From: DATHCB01 sp035319765
Lineage (GTDB): Archaea; Thermoproteota; Bathyarchaeia; Bathyarchaeales; SOJC01
Length of the DNA: 12,137 nucleotides
NCBI GenBank assembly: GCA_035319765.1
Contig: DATHCB010000174.1
Span: 1-12,137 of the forward strand
Reading direction: 5' to 3'
A model generated the notes under the pieces. The model was not told the DNA's origin. It ran no database searches and saw nothing but the letters and a program-made list of their open reading frames with translations. Below, piece after piece: positions 6,689 through 12,137 of this stretch (position 1 is the first letter of the stretch; each line of letters starts with the position of its first letter). A program made the position numbers and the translations under genes.

Positions 6689-6699
6689 ATCAACCCCTA

Positions 6700-6705
6700 T
6701 TTTTT
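6700..6705 (+). terminator. Oligo-T terminator after the nucleotidyltransferase gene
   Basis: A run of six T's begins about 12 bases after the stop codon, matching the simple U-tract terminators of archaea. Confidence 0.45.
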
Positions 6706-6745
6706 GAAGGCACCGGCTAGCTAAGTAGGTGACGAGTATGAAAAG

Positions 6746-6756
6746 GCTTTTATTTT
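6746..6756 (+). promoter_or_regulatory. Putative TATA box of the DUF996 gene
   Basis: GCTTTTATTTT ends about 31 bases before the TTG start at 6788, predicting transcription from about 6775. A purine-rich ATTGGAGAG (6774-6782) then lies in the very short leader and acts as the ribosome binding site that selects the TTG. Confidence 0.45.
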
Positions 6757-6787
6757 CTCAGACAGGGAACAAGATTGGAGAGAAAAT

Positions 6788-7453
6788 TTGACTCTGGACA
6801 CGAGTAAGTACTTAGGCGGTATCGGCGCGTTGCTGCTGTTCATAGGCGTGATCCCTTACATTAACACGTTCGGCGTCTTGGGCATTATAGGCGTTATACT
6901 CGTACTCATTGCGCTGCACGGTTTTGCCAGCTACTACAAGGAGAGACGAATATTCAATAACGCGATGTACGGCATATTTGCTGCCGTAGTAGGCATAGTC
7001 ATCGCCTTTGTGATTGGAATCGCGATCGTTTTGCCGAACATAACCAAGTTTCTAGAGATGCTTTATCCAAAGTGGAATGGCAGCTTATCGACCATTACGT
7101 CTCTTCAAGGCATGACTCCGCAAACTAGTAAAATCACCCTTTCAGACATAGCACCCTTCATCGCAGCTTTGATAGTGGCTCTTCTTATTTTGTGGATTTT
7201 CGGGATAATCACGGCTTTCTTCGTGAGACGTTCTCTTAACGAGGTCTCCTCAAAGACATCGGTTGGACTGTTTTCGACGGCTGGATTGTTACTCTTGATC
7301 GGCGCAGTTCTAACCATCATCGTCATTGGATTACTGCTTGTATGGATAGCTGCACTGCTCCTAGCAATCGCCTTCTTCACGACGAAGCCTCAACCTGAGC
7401 AACCAACCATGGCAACAGCACCCACGCCTCCCGCAACCCAGATGGCAGTTTAA
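6788..7453 (+). CDS. DUF996 family integral membrane protein
   Basis: The 221-residue protein matches the DUF996 (COG2245) family of predicted archaeal membrane proteins, whose function is unknown. About six transmembrane segments are visible: 8-27, 29-48, 60-83, 121-146, 159-180 and 181-198. The N-terminal 'KYLGGIGALLLFIG' and the 'LGIIGVILVLIALHGFASYY' pattern are characteristic. Between the third and fourth segments is an extramembrane loop of about 37 residues with little charge, and the tail after 198 is Pro/Thr/Gln-rich ('PQPEQPTMATAPTPP') and probably disordered; related proteins often carry a zinc ribbon there, which this one lacks. The start is TTG at 6788, chosen because GGAGAG lies just before it and no ATG is available before Met60. 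An oligo-T stretch follows the stop. Confidence 0.85.
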   Translation: MTLDTSKYLGGIGALLLFIGVIPYINTFGVLGIIGVILVLIALHGFASYYKERRIFNNAMYGIFAAVVGIVIAFVIGIAIVLPNITKFLEMLYPKWNGSLSTITSLQGMTPQTSKITLSDIAPFIAALIVALLILWIFGIITAFFVRRSLNEVSSKTSVGLFSTAGLLLLIGAVLTIIVIGLLLVWIAALLLAIAFFTTKPQPEQPTMATAPTPPATQMAV

Positions 7454-7458
7454 AGAAA

Positions 7459-7476
7459 TCTTTCCTCCCTTTTTTT
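7459..7476 (+). terminator. Pyrimidine/oligo-T terminator after the DUF996 gene
   Basis: TCTTTCCTCCCTTTTTTT begins six bases after the stop codon and ends in seven T's (7470-7476), a typical archaeal U-tract terminator. Confidence 0.6.
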
Positions 7477-7649
7477 CGAAAATCCAGACAGGATTTTGGG
7501 ATGAACCGTTAAACTATCTTCTTGTTGAGACACACCGAATTCTTTTAGGTCCGGCAAAACTTTAACCTGTTTATTCAATGCCCTTAGTTTTTTCTAATAT
7601 CGACGATAGAGTCAAGGCGCCCGCAGCTGCAACTGAATCTTTGCTTCAT

Positions 7650-7659
7650 AATTTATAAG
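7650..7659 (+). promoter_or_regulatory. TATA box of the CBS-domain gene
   Basis: AATTTATAAG is a good archaeal TATA match and predicts transcription start near 7676-7683. This lies after the first in-frame ATG (7667), so it bears on which start is used. The rest of the 213-base gap before it shows nothing else I recognise. Confidence 0.6.
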
Positions 7660-7666
7660 ACGGCTC

Positions 7667-8338
7667 ATGCAAGAGATGGAGTTCTGTTGGTTGTCATTGT
7701 CAAAGAAGCTCAGTAAGATAATGATTGAGGATGTAGTAACCATAAGGCCAAGCGCCACCGTTAGGCAAGCGGCAGAACTCATGAATTTGCATGAGATCGG
7801 ATGCCTCCTTGTCGTTGATCAAGAAAAGCCTGTAGGCATCATAACTGAGCGAGACATTCTGAAACGGGTTATCTGCAGGTCTAAGCCGTCTCAAAAGACG
7901 AAAGTGGGTGACTTGATGTCAAAACCTCTGATTACGGCTTCTTCACACATGCACGCCGGTGAAGCCGCTAAACTTATGCTCGAACGGAACGTAAAGAAGC
8001 TTCCAGTAGTCGAAGGTGGACGACTCGTGGGTTTAGTTACGATAACTGATCTTCTGCGTTCCCAAGGGGTTATCGAGTTTTTAAACACGCTCTCTCTGGA
8101 TGGCACCTCAAGACGCATCAGGAAGACAATCGACCTGTACTACGACGAGGCAAGAATATACCGCCGCACGTGTCCTCTTAGCAGCAAAGATGGCTTCGCA
8201 ATTGGGTGCCAGAGCACTAAATGCATGTGGTGGGTCGGAGATGAATGCGCGGTCACAAAGCTCTCTCGACAAGTCTCAACAGAAGAATTCGCCGAAACAA
8301 ACCTAGCTCAAGAGAACTCGAGCCTTCTTCCTCCATAG
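7667..8338 (+). CDS. CBS-domain pair protein with C-terminal cysteine cluster
   Basis: Two CBS domains form a Bateman module, which usually senses adenosine nucleotides or S-adenosylmethionine. The first spans about residues 14-70 ('IMIEDVVTIRPSATVRQAAELM', in meaning, then 'VGIITERDILKRV'), the second about 78-135 ('DLMSKPLITA', 'VGLVTITDLLRS'). A linker and a tail follow, with four cysteines, C169-x11-C181-x4-C186-x7-C194, around 'KCMWWVGDECAV', suggesting a zinc or iron-sulfur site. No catalytic domain is attached, so it is probably a regulatory adaptor. The longest frame starts at ATG 7667, giving 223 residues, but the TATA box at 7650-7659 predicts transcription from about 7680. TTG 7691, nine bases after GGAG, gives a natural N-terminus ('MSLSKKLSKIM') and may be the true start. 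Confidence 0.88.
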   Translation: MQEMEFCWLSLSKKLSKIMIEDVVTIRPSATVRQAAELMNLHEIGCLLVVDQEKPVGIITERDILKRVICRSKPSQKTKVGDLMSKPLITASSHMHAGEAAKLMLERNVKKLPVVEGGRLVGLVTITDLLRSQGVIEFLNTLSLDGTSRRIRKTIDLYYDEARIYRRTCPLSSKDGFAIGCQSTKCMWWVGDECAVTKLSRQVSTEEFAETNLAQENSSLLPP

Positions 8339-8352
8339 TGAGGGCGCGAATC

Positions 8353-8360
8353 CTTATATG
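8353..8360 (+). promoter_or_regulatory. TATA box of the aminotransferase gene
   Basis: CTTATATG lies 15 bases after the CBS gene stop and predicts transcription from about 8383, a leader of about 35 bases. GGAG at 8410-8413 lies four bases before the GTG start. Confidence 0.6.
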
Positions 8361-8417
8361 CCCTCTCTGGTATTGTTCGCTACTCCACGGCCAAGTGTAA
8401 TCGTGTGATGGAGAAAC

Positions 8418-9629
8418 GTGGGCTTGATAAAAGACAAAACGGCTTTCTATTCTAAGAACGCTCTTAACTTGAAACGCTCCGAAATCAGGGAACTGTTGAA
8501 AGTCACTCGACAACCCGACATGATCTCGTTTGCTGGTGGGCTTCCAGGTCCCGAAACATTTCCAGTTAGAGAATTAGAAGAAATCAGCTGTGACGTGCTT
8601 AAAGATAAAGGCGCCACAGCTTTGCAGTATGGACCCACGGAGGGCGAATTACCGTTTCGCGAAGAAATCGCCCGAAGGATGCAGCATGAAAAGCCAACGA
8701 TCAAGGCTGAGAGCATTCTCATCACCGAGGGGTCGCAGCAGGGTCTTGATATTATTTCTAAAGTGCTCCTTGATCCGAGGGACATTGTGGTTCTGGAATT
8801 GCCTTCGTACATTGGAGGTTTGCAGGCTTTTTGTGCTTATAGAGCCAGAATGATCGGCGTGCCTCAAGATGCTCAGGGCATGAGAATGGATTTGTTGGAG
8901 AAAGTGCTTGGAAAGCTGGCGAAGAGAGGCAAGAAGCCCAAATTCATTTACGTGGTCCCTGATTTTCAGAATCCATCCGGCGTCACTATGTCTCTGGAGA
9001 GACGAAAAAAGCTTTTGGAACTAGCCTACCAACACGAAGTGCTTGTAGTTGAAGATAGCCCGTACAAGGACCTTCGCTACTCGGGCGAGTCTGTGTCCGC
9101 CATTTACAGCTTTGATGTTCGGGACCAAGTTATCGTCTTGGGAACATTCTCCAAAATCCTTGGACCAGGTCTAAGACTGGGGTATTTGATGGTGCCAGGC
9201 ACATGGATGGATAGAATGGTAGTAGCCAAGCAAAGTATGGACCTCTGTTCGCCGACTTACACGCAACTCATAGCAGCGGAGTACATGAAACGCGGACTGC
9301 TGCAGGGGCAGATTGAAAGAATACGCGAGGTCTACGGCAGAAAGCTCGCCATCATGCTGAGAGCCCTAGAAAGTTATATGCCCAAGGGCGTAAAATGGTC
9401 GAAGCCGGAAGGCGGATTGTTTCTATGGGTCACTCTGCCGAAGAAAGTGAGCGCAACCGACTTGTTTCCGAAAGCAATCGAAAACAAAGTGGCCTACGTT
9501 GTCGGTTCAGCTTTTCACTGCAACGGCAAGGGACAAAACACGATGAGGCTCAACTTCTCTTTTCCATCAGAACAACAGATAGACGAAGGCATCCAGCGCT
9601 TGGCCAAAATGATCGAGGCAAACATCTAA
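8418..9629 (+). CDS. PLP-dependent aminotransferase, class I/II (LysN / 2-aminoadipate aminotransferase-like)
   Basis: This 403-residue cytoplasmic enzyme transfers amino groups with pyridoxal phosphate. The family features are complete: substrate-side 'MISFAGGLPGPETFP' (35-49), 'LQYGPTEGELPFREEIA' (69-85), the cofactor phosphate loop 'TEGSQQGLD' (103-111), Asn185 in 'FQNPSG', Asp213 and Tyr216 in 'VEDSPYKDLRY', the Schiff-base lysine Lys246 in 'GTFSKILGPGLRLGY', and the carboxylate-binding Arg377 in 'MRLNFSFP'. The pattern fits the LysN/MocR-like group, which acts on 2-aminoadipate, aromatic, branched-chain or other acidic or hydrophobic amino acids. No lysine- or aromatic-pathway genes lie nearby, so the substrate is not assigned and lysN is not claimed. 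The start is GTG 8418, four bases after GGAG, with a TATA box at 8353. It ends 41 bases from the convergent SRPBCC gene. Confidence 0.92.
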   Translation: MGLIKDKTAFYSKNALNLKRSEIRELLKVTRQPDMISFAGGLPGPETFPVRELEEISCDVLKDKGATALQYGPTEGELPFREEIARRMQHEKPTIKAESILITEGSQQGLDIISKVLLDPRDIVVLELPSYIGGLQAFCAYRARMIGVPQDAQGMRMDLLEKVLGKLAKRGKKPKFIYVVPDFQNPSGVTMSLERRKKLLELAYQHEVLVVEDSPYKDLRYSGESVSAIYSFDVRDQVIVLGTFSKILGPGLRLGYLMVPGTWMDRMVVAKQSMDLCSPTYTQLIAAEYMKRGLLQGQIERIREVYGRKLAIMLRALESYMPKGVKWSKPEGGLFLWVTLPKKVSATDLFPKAIENKVAYVVGSAFHCNGKGQNTMRLNFSFPSEQQIDEGIQRLAKMIEANI

Positions 9630-9670
9630 ACGCGCACAACTTCGGACCTGCTAGCGCGCGTATGCGTCTT

Positions 9671-10072
9671 TCACTTGTGTTGTTTGAAGTAGTCTTTGAG
9701 TGGTGCCCAATAGAACTCGTTCCAGCCTTCTGCTAGCTCGGCGGCTTGTTCTTCCGGGACGTTCGAGTGGATCATGGTTATCTTGGTGCCGTTCTTAATC
9801 TTCTTGAGAGTTAGCTCGAGCTTGGAGGGGCCATAGCCCTTGGGCCATTCGGTGGTTTTCCATTCTTGTGCTATCTTCTTTCCTTTTTCAAGTTCGACGT
9901 TCTTTCCGGTTATATATCCGTCCCAGGCGGTGAACTTGCCTCCCACGGTTGGGTCGCACGTTGCCCTACTCCCGGTGAATTCCGAATGAATTCTGGCGTT
10001 CGTGAAGGCCTCGTAGACCCTCTCGGGATCAGCAGGTATGACGACTGATTGTTTTATTATCGTAACCTTCAC
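9671..10072 (-). CDS. SRPBCC / AHSA1-fold (START-like) domain protein
   Basis: The 133-residue product is a single helix-grip domain of the AHSA1 (activator of Hsp90 ATPase-like) subgroup of the SRPBCC superfamily, a fold that encloses hydrophobic ligands; most members have unknown ligands. Characteristic stretches, numbered from this start, are 'VVIPADPERVYEAFTNA' (about 10-26), 'DPTVGGKFTAWDGYITG' (about 41-57), 'IAQEWKTTEWPKG' (about 67-79) and 'GWNEFYWAPLKDYF' (about 116-129). I chose GTG 10072-10070 because a perfect TAGGAGG lies six bases before it. The longer frame to ATG 10117 would begin inside the TATA box, and its extra 15 residues ('MCLAPSLSRSRRRLS') are not domain-like. The gene is convergent with the aminotransferase and appears to stand alone. 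Confidence 0.85.
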   Translation of the reverse strand: MKVTIIKQSVVIPADPERVYEAFTNARIHSEFTGSRATCDPTVGGKFTAWDGYITGKNVELEKGKKIAQEWKTTEWPKGYGPSKLELTLKKIKNGTKITMIHSNVPEEQAAELAEGWNEFYWAPLKDYFKQHK

Positions 10073-10078
10073 GCTGAG

Positions 10079-10085
10079 CCTCCTA
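10079..10085 (-). promoter_or_regulatory. Ribosome binding site deciding the SRPBCC start
   Basis: On the minus strand TAGGAGG is complementary to the 3' end of 16S rRNA and sits six bases before GTG 10072. It makes that codon the likely start over ATG 10117. Confidence 0.75.
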
Positions 10086-10113
10086 CGACTTCGGCTCAAA
10101 GATGGAGCTAGAC

Positions 10114-10124
10114 ACATATAATCC
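10114..10124 (-). promoter_or_regulatory. TATA box of the SRPBCC gene
   Basis: On the minus strand GGATTATATGT is a strong TATA match centred near 10118, predicting transcription from about 10093 and a leader of about 20 bases before GTG 10072. Confidence 0.65.
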
Positions 10125-10266
10125 TTACCTGAGCACTGCGCGCGCTTTCTCTAGAGCTTAGAACAAGGGTTCTTTCGTTCGGAAGTCTTCGGAAGGTTTG
10201 GCCAGGATACTTCTGCTAACGTATCCAATGTTTTGTGGCACTTTTTGAGGTTCGCGCGTGCTTCGT

Positions 10267-10629
10267 TTATAGGTCTCCTCGGGCAATGTGCGATAACTCG
10301 TGCCTTAGGACTTGTTTGAAATCGTGATAGTGACTCTTCCTGATTAGGATCACACATTCTGTCCCGGGAATGTCGTCAGTGTTGAAGACGCAGGCGTCGG
10401 TGCCTCTGATCGATAGAATCCTGCCCCATTCCATCAGTTCCCTCGCTTCATCTTCTCTGCACGTCCTCATCTTCATGGCTCGATCAAAATCCGTGTCATT
10501 TAGCTGAAACGCTTTCACTTTCGGGAACGATTCATCACTTAAGGTCGCCCATATAGAGGCGAGAAGCTTTCTCGAAATAGCTCTTGACTTGAACTTCACT
10601 CCTTCAATAGCTATCACACGAAGCACCAT
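10267..10629 (-). CDS. Small zincin-like putative metalloprotease with C-terminal HExxH
   Basis: I do not recognise the family of this 120-residue protein beyond its zinc-protease signature. Near the end, 'QVLRHELSHIARGDL' (106-120) holds HExxH (His110, Glu111, His114) on a predicted helix, as in zincin metallopeptidases. The protein stops six residues after the second histidine; the only visible candidate for a third zinc ligand is Asp119. Residues 12-60 are basic and helical, and 88-99 form a hydrophobic strand ('GTECVILIRKSH') in the place of the edge strand that precedes the active-site helix in zincins. It may be a minimal intracellular peptidase, a regulator or a decayed enzyme. A TTTATTT box on the minus strand near 10653-10659 predicts transcription starting at ATG 10629 itself, so the message is probably leaderless. 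Confidence 0.75.
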   Translation of the reverse strand: MVLRVIAIEGVKFKSRAISRKLLASIWATLSDESFPKVKAFQLNDTDFDRAMKMRTCREDEARELMEWGRILSIRGTDACVFNTDDIPGTECVILIRKSHYHDFKQVLRHELSHIARGDL

Positions 10630-10650
10630 TTTCCTGTGTAACTTAACAGC

Positions 10651-10660
10651 GGAAATAAAC
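10651..10660 (-). promoter_or_regulatory. Putative TATA box of the zincin-like gene
   Basis: GTTTATTTCC on the minus strand is centred about 26 bases before ATG 10629, the spacing expected for a leaderless transcript. It gives this gene a promoter separate from the serine hydrolase upstream. Confidence 0.5.
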
Positions 10661-10730
10661 TATTTGTCTCTTAAGCGCGAGCGCCCGCCTCAACAATTCT
10701 CGAACTTTTAGTATGGATTTACCTTGCCAG

Positions 10731-11735
10731 TCACTGACTCTCGTGTAGAATTATGTCCTCAGTCTTTTTACGTATAACTTGCATGTCCTCAGGATCGTGA
10801 TTCGACAGAATTATATTAACGTAGCCCGTCTCTAGGTGCATTTTGAGTACTGCGCCGATTCCGGGTGCTCCTCCGGCAATTCCAAGCGTACGTGGCTTTG
10901 CCTGATCAGCGCCTCCGGGCGATGGCTGATGATAGACGAGGTCGGTGTTTTCTTGATTTAGTAGTTTATGACTTCGTAGTGCGATGGAAAATCTGAGCAG
11001 ATCGTCGGCGGTTGAGTATCCGCCACCAGCTGGGCTTCCTTTGATGCCTATCATGAGGGAGTTTTCTCTCCACGATCCTTCAACAGGTTTGATGGGCTGG
11101 TCATGAATTCTGGTGTAACCGATCGCGAGGTTCGGCACTGGGGAGTCGGTTTCGTAATGGTCGCTGTCGCTCATTCCGGCAGGTCCATAGATGTGCTCTT
11201 TCACGTAATCGTAATAATCCTGGCCTGAGATGGATTCGATGATTTTTCCGAGGACGATGTATCCGTTGTTGCTGTATTGCATCTTTTCTCCAGGCTTGAA
11301 AGACAGGGTTTCGTTCAAGAATATGTTCATGAAATCGTCGACTGTTCTCAGCTTGTCTTTCGACGCCTCGAACTTTTCGTTGAAGTAATTGCCCATTCCA
11401 GAAGTGTGACTTAGTAGATGATTGATCGTGACTTTGCTGGCTATGTCAGGAGGATAATTCTGCAGGTGCTCTGAGATGTAATCCTCGAGGGACAGCTTGT
11501 GCCGTTCAGCGAGTTGCATAACAGCAACTTTGGTGAAAACCTTGGTAATCGAACCGAGATTAAACTTCGTGCCAACCTGATTGGGGACCCTGAACCTCTT
11601 GCTGGCAAACCCGTAGGCTTTCCTAAAAATCGGCGTATCTCCTTGAGCAATCAGTACGCATCCAGAAAACCTGTCCGCGGCCACTTGTTTCAATACAAAA
11701 GCATCGAGTTCATCAACCCAATGTTCACTTTTCAT
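10731..11735 (-). CDS. Serine hydrolase of the class C beta-lactamase / penicillin-binding-protein fold
   Basis: This 334-residue protein has the beta-lactamase-related (PF00144) fold; archaeal members are usually esterases or peptidases and not antibiotic resistance enzymes. Numbered from this start, the catalytic SxxK is 'LGSITKVF' (Ser62, Lys65), preceded by the usual 'GTKFNLGS'. Other marks are 'LLSHTSGM' (107-114), the YxN motif 'YSNNGY' (Tyr155, Asn157) and 'SPAGGGYST' (234-242). In the third motif the family pattern GHGGGAPG appears as 'GIAGGAPG' (285-292), so the usual histidine is isoleucine. The frame extends to ATG 11801, adding 22 residues with a weak hydrophobic patch. I prefer ATG 11735, four bases after GGTGGG and with TATA-like boxes at 11758-11767 and 11772-11781 inside the longer version. 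If 11801 is correct, a membrane anchor is possible. Confidence 0.88.
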   Translation of the reverse strand: MKSEHWVDELDAFVLKQVAADRFSGCVLIAQGDTPIFRKAYGFASKRFRVPNQVGTKFNLGSITKVFTKVAVMQLAERHKLSLEDYISEHLQNYPPDIASKVTINHLLSHTSGMGNYFNEKFEASKDKLRTVDDFMNIFLNETLSFKPGEKMQYSNNGYIVLGKIIESISGQDYYDYVKEHIYGPAGMSDSDHYETDSPVPNLAIGYTRIHDQPIKPVEGSWRENSLMIGIKGSPAGGGYSTADDLLRFSIALRSHKLLNQENTDLVYHQPSPGGADQAKPRTLGIAGGAPGIGAVLKMHLETGYVNIILSNHDPEDMQVIRKKTEDIILHESQ

Positions 11736-11757
11736 GCTTCCCACCAACTCGAAAATG

Positions 11758-11781
11758 CATATTATGAGCATCTTAAAAGCG
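11758..11781 (-). promoter_or_regulatory. Promoter region of the serine hydrolase gene
   Basis: Two TATA-like boxes are visible on the minus strand: CTTTTAAGAT (11772-11781), giving a leader of about 15 bases before ATG 11735, and CATAATATGC (11758-11767), giving an almost leaderless message. Both lie within the longer possible reading frame. Confidence 0.4.
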
Positions 11782-11907
11782 TTAGTTAACGTGTGCGTCA
11801 TCCTGGCGTAACTGTTATGCCCTATAAGCGCGCTCTGCGATAGAATGAAGTCTAAAATAGAAGGGGAGAAGTGTTCTTGTGATGCTCACGTAAACGGTAT
11901 TGTATAT

Positions 11908-11920
11908 CAAGATTTATGGG
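11908..11920 (+). promoter_or_regulatory. Putative TATA box of the secreted-protein gene
   Basis: CAAGATTTATGGG is centred about 30 bases before ATG 11945, predicting transcription from about 11941 and an almost leaderless message. The remaining divergent spacer from 11736 shows nothing else I recognise. Confidence 0.4.
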
Positions 11921-11944
11921 TCATCCTTTTTTTGGCGAAAGGAT

Positions 11945-12137
11945 ATGGCGATGCAGAAAGTGACTGTGAGGGCAGTTGCCGCAATAGCGTTCGCATGCCT
12001 CATGGTGAGTGCGCTGGGTATGCTTATCGAGACTCGACCAGTTTCTGGCAGCAGTATACATGCGCGCGTAGGAGTGGGTGTATACTCAAACGCTAGGTGC
12101 ACTACGCCACTCAGTGCTATCAGTTGGGGAACGCTGA
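11945..12137 (+). CDS. Secreted or membrane-anchored surface protein, N-terminal part
   Basis: An open frame of 64 codons runs from ATG 11945 off the window end, so the gene is partial. The N-terminus looks like a signal peptide or anchor: a basic start ('MAMQKVTVR'), a hydrophobic core at about 10-28 ('AVAAIAFACLMVSALGMLI'), then a polar 'ETRPVSGSS'. After it comes 'GVGVYSNARCTTPLSAISWGTL' in meaning: a short strand, a cysteine at 52 and the 'SAISWGTL' stretch (57-64). As I recall, comparable text ('...C...SIDWGTL.PG') occurs in predicted extracellular proteins of uncultured archaea, where it starts a beta-sandwich domain; this is from memory and not a search. ATG 11951 is an alternative start. 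It points away from the serine hydrolase gene. Confidence 0.68.
   Translation, partial: MAMQKVTVRAVAAIAFACLMVSALGMLIETRPVSGSSIHARVGVGVYSNARCTTPLSAISWGTL

Noticed and set aside
10151..10357. 68-codon minus-strand frame that could extend the zincin-like protein by frameshift
   Set aside because: Its sequence has no conserved look, no plausible third zinc ligand follows in it, and it largely overlaps the zincin-like gene in another phase.
10731..11735. Beta-lactam resistance gene
   Set aside because: The fold matches class C beta-lactamases, but such archaeal proteins are generally esterases or peptidases, the KTG/HxG motif is altered and no resistance context is present.
11845..12096. 83-codon plus-strand frame rich in cysteine
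   Set aside because: It overlaps the signal-peptide-bearing frame at 11945 in another phase, lacks a recognisable domain, and its start has no clear ribosome binding site.

Overview
The window looks like chromosomal DNA from an archaeon, most plausibly a Bathyarchaeia-type lineage of the Thermoproteota; the lineage is inferred from gene content, and no rRNA or marker gene is present to settle it. The signs of archaea are TATA-type promoters about 25 bases before many starts, short or absent leaders, oligo-T terminators, frequent GTG and TTG starts, and archaeal families: a COG2403-type GTPase related to cyclic 2,3-diphosphoglycerate synthase, a beta-CASP ribonuclease of archaeal type, and a DUF996 membrane protein. 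I see no insertion sequence, phage gene, CRISPR array or canonical tRNA.

Layout. Bases 28-1750 (minus strand) hold a two-gene ABC exporter operon, ATPase then ABC-2 permease, overlapping by 8 bases. A 364-base divergent spacer follows, with a phased direct repeat before the ABC promoter and a clear TATA box and ribosome binding site for the next unit. Bases 2115-3845 (plus) encode the COG2403 GTPase and a small cyclophilin-fold protein, 15 bases apart. Bases 3859-4131 (minus) encode a winged-helix regulator. Its upstream spacer holds a 17-base near-palindrome and a separate, strikingly structured 70-base element that may be a small RNA. Bases 4455-5726 (minus) encode a beta-CASP RNase. Bases 5909-9629 (plus) carry four apparently separate genes: a nucleotidyltransferase, a DUF996 membrane protein, a CBS-domain protein with a C-terminal cysteine cluster, and a PLP aminotransferase of the LysN/MocR-like group. 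Bases 9671-11735 (minus) carry an SRPBCC/AHSA1-fold protein, a short HExxH zincin-like protein and a beta-lactamase-fold serine hydrolase. A secreted protein begins at 11945 and runs off the window end.

Most units have their own promoter signals, so this is a patchwork of small transcription units and not one pathway. Only the ABC pair and the GTPase/cyclophilin-like pair look like operons. The points most worth a second look are the tRNA-like structured element at 4253-4322, the CBS protein's cysteine tail, the zincin-like protein that stops just after its HExxH motif, the serine hydrolase with a substituted third motif, and several translation starts that promoter positions argue against.
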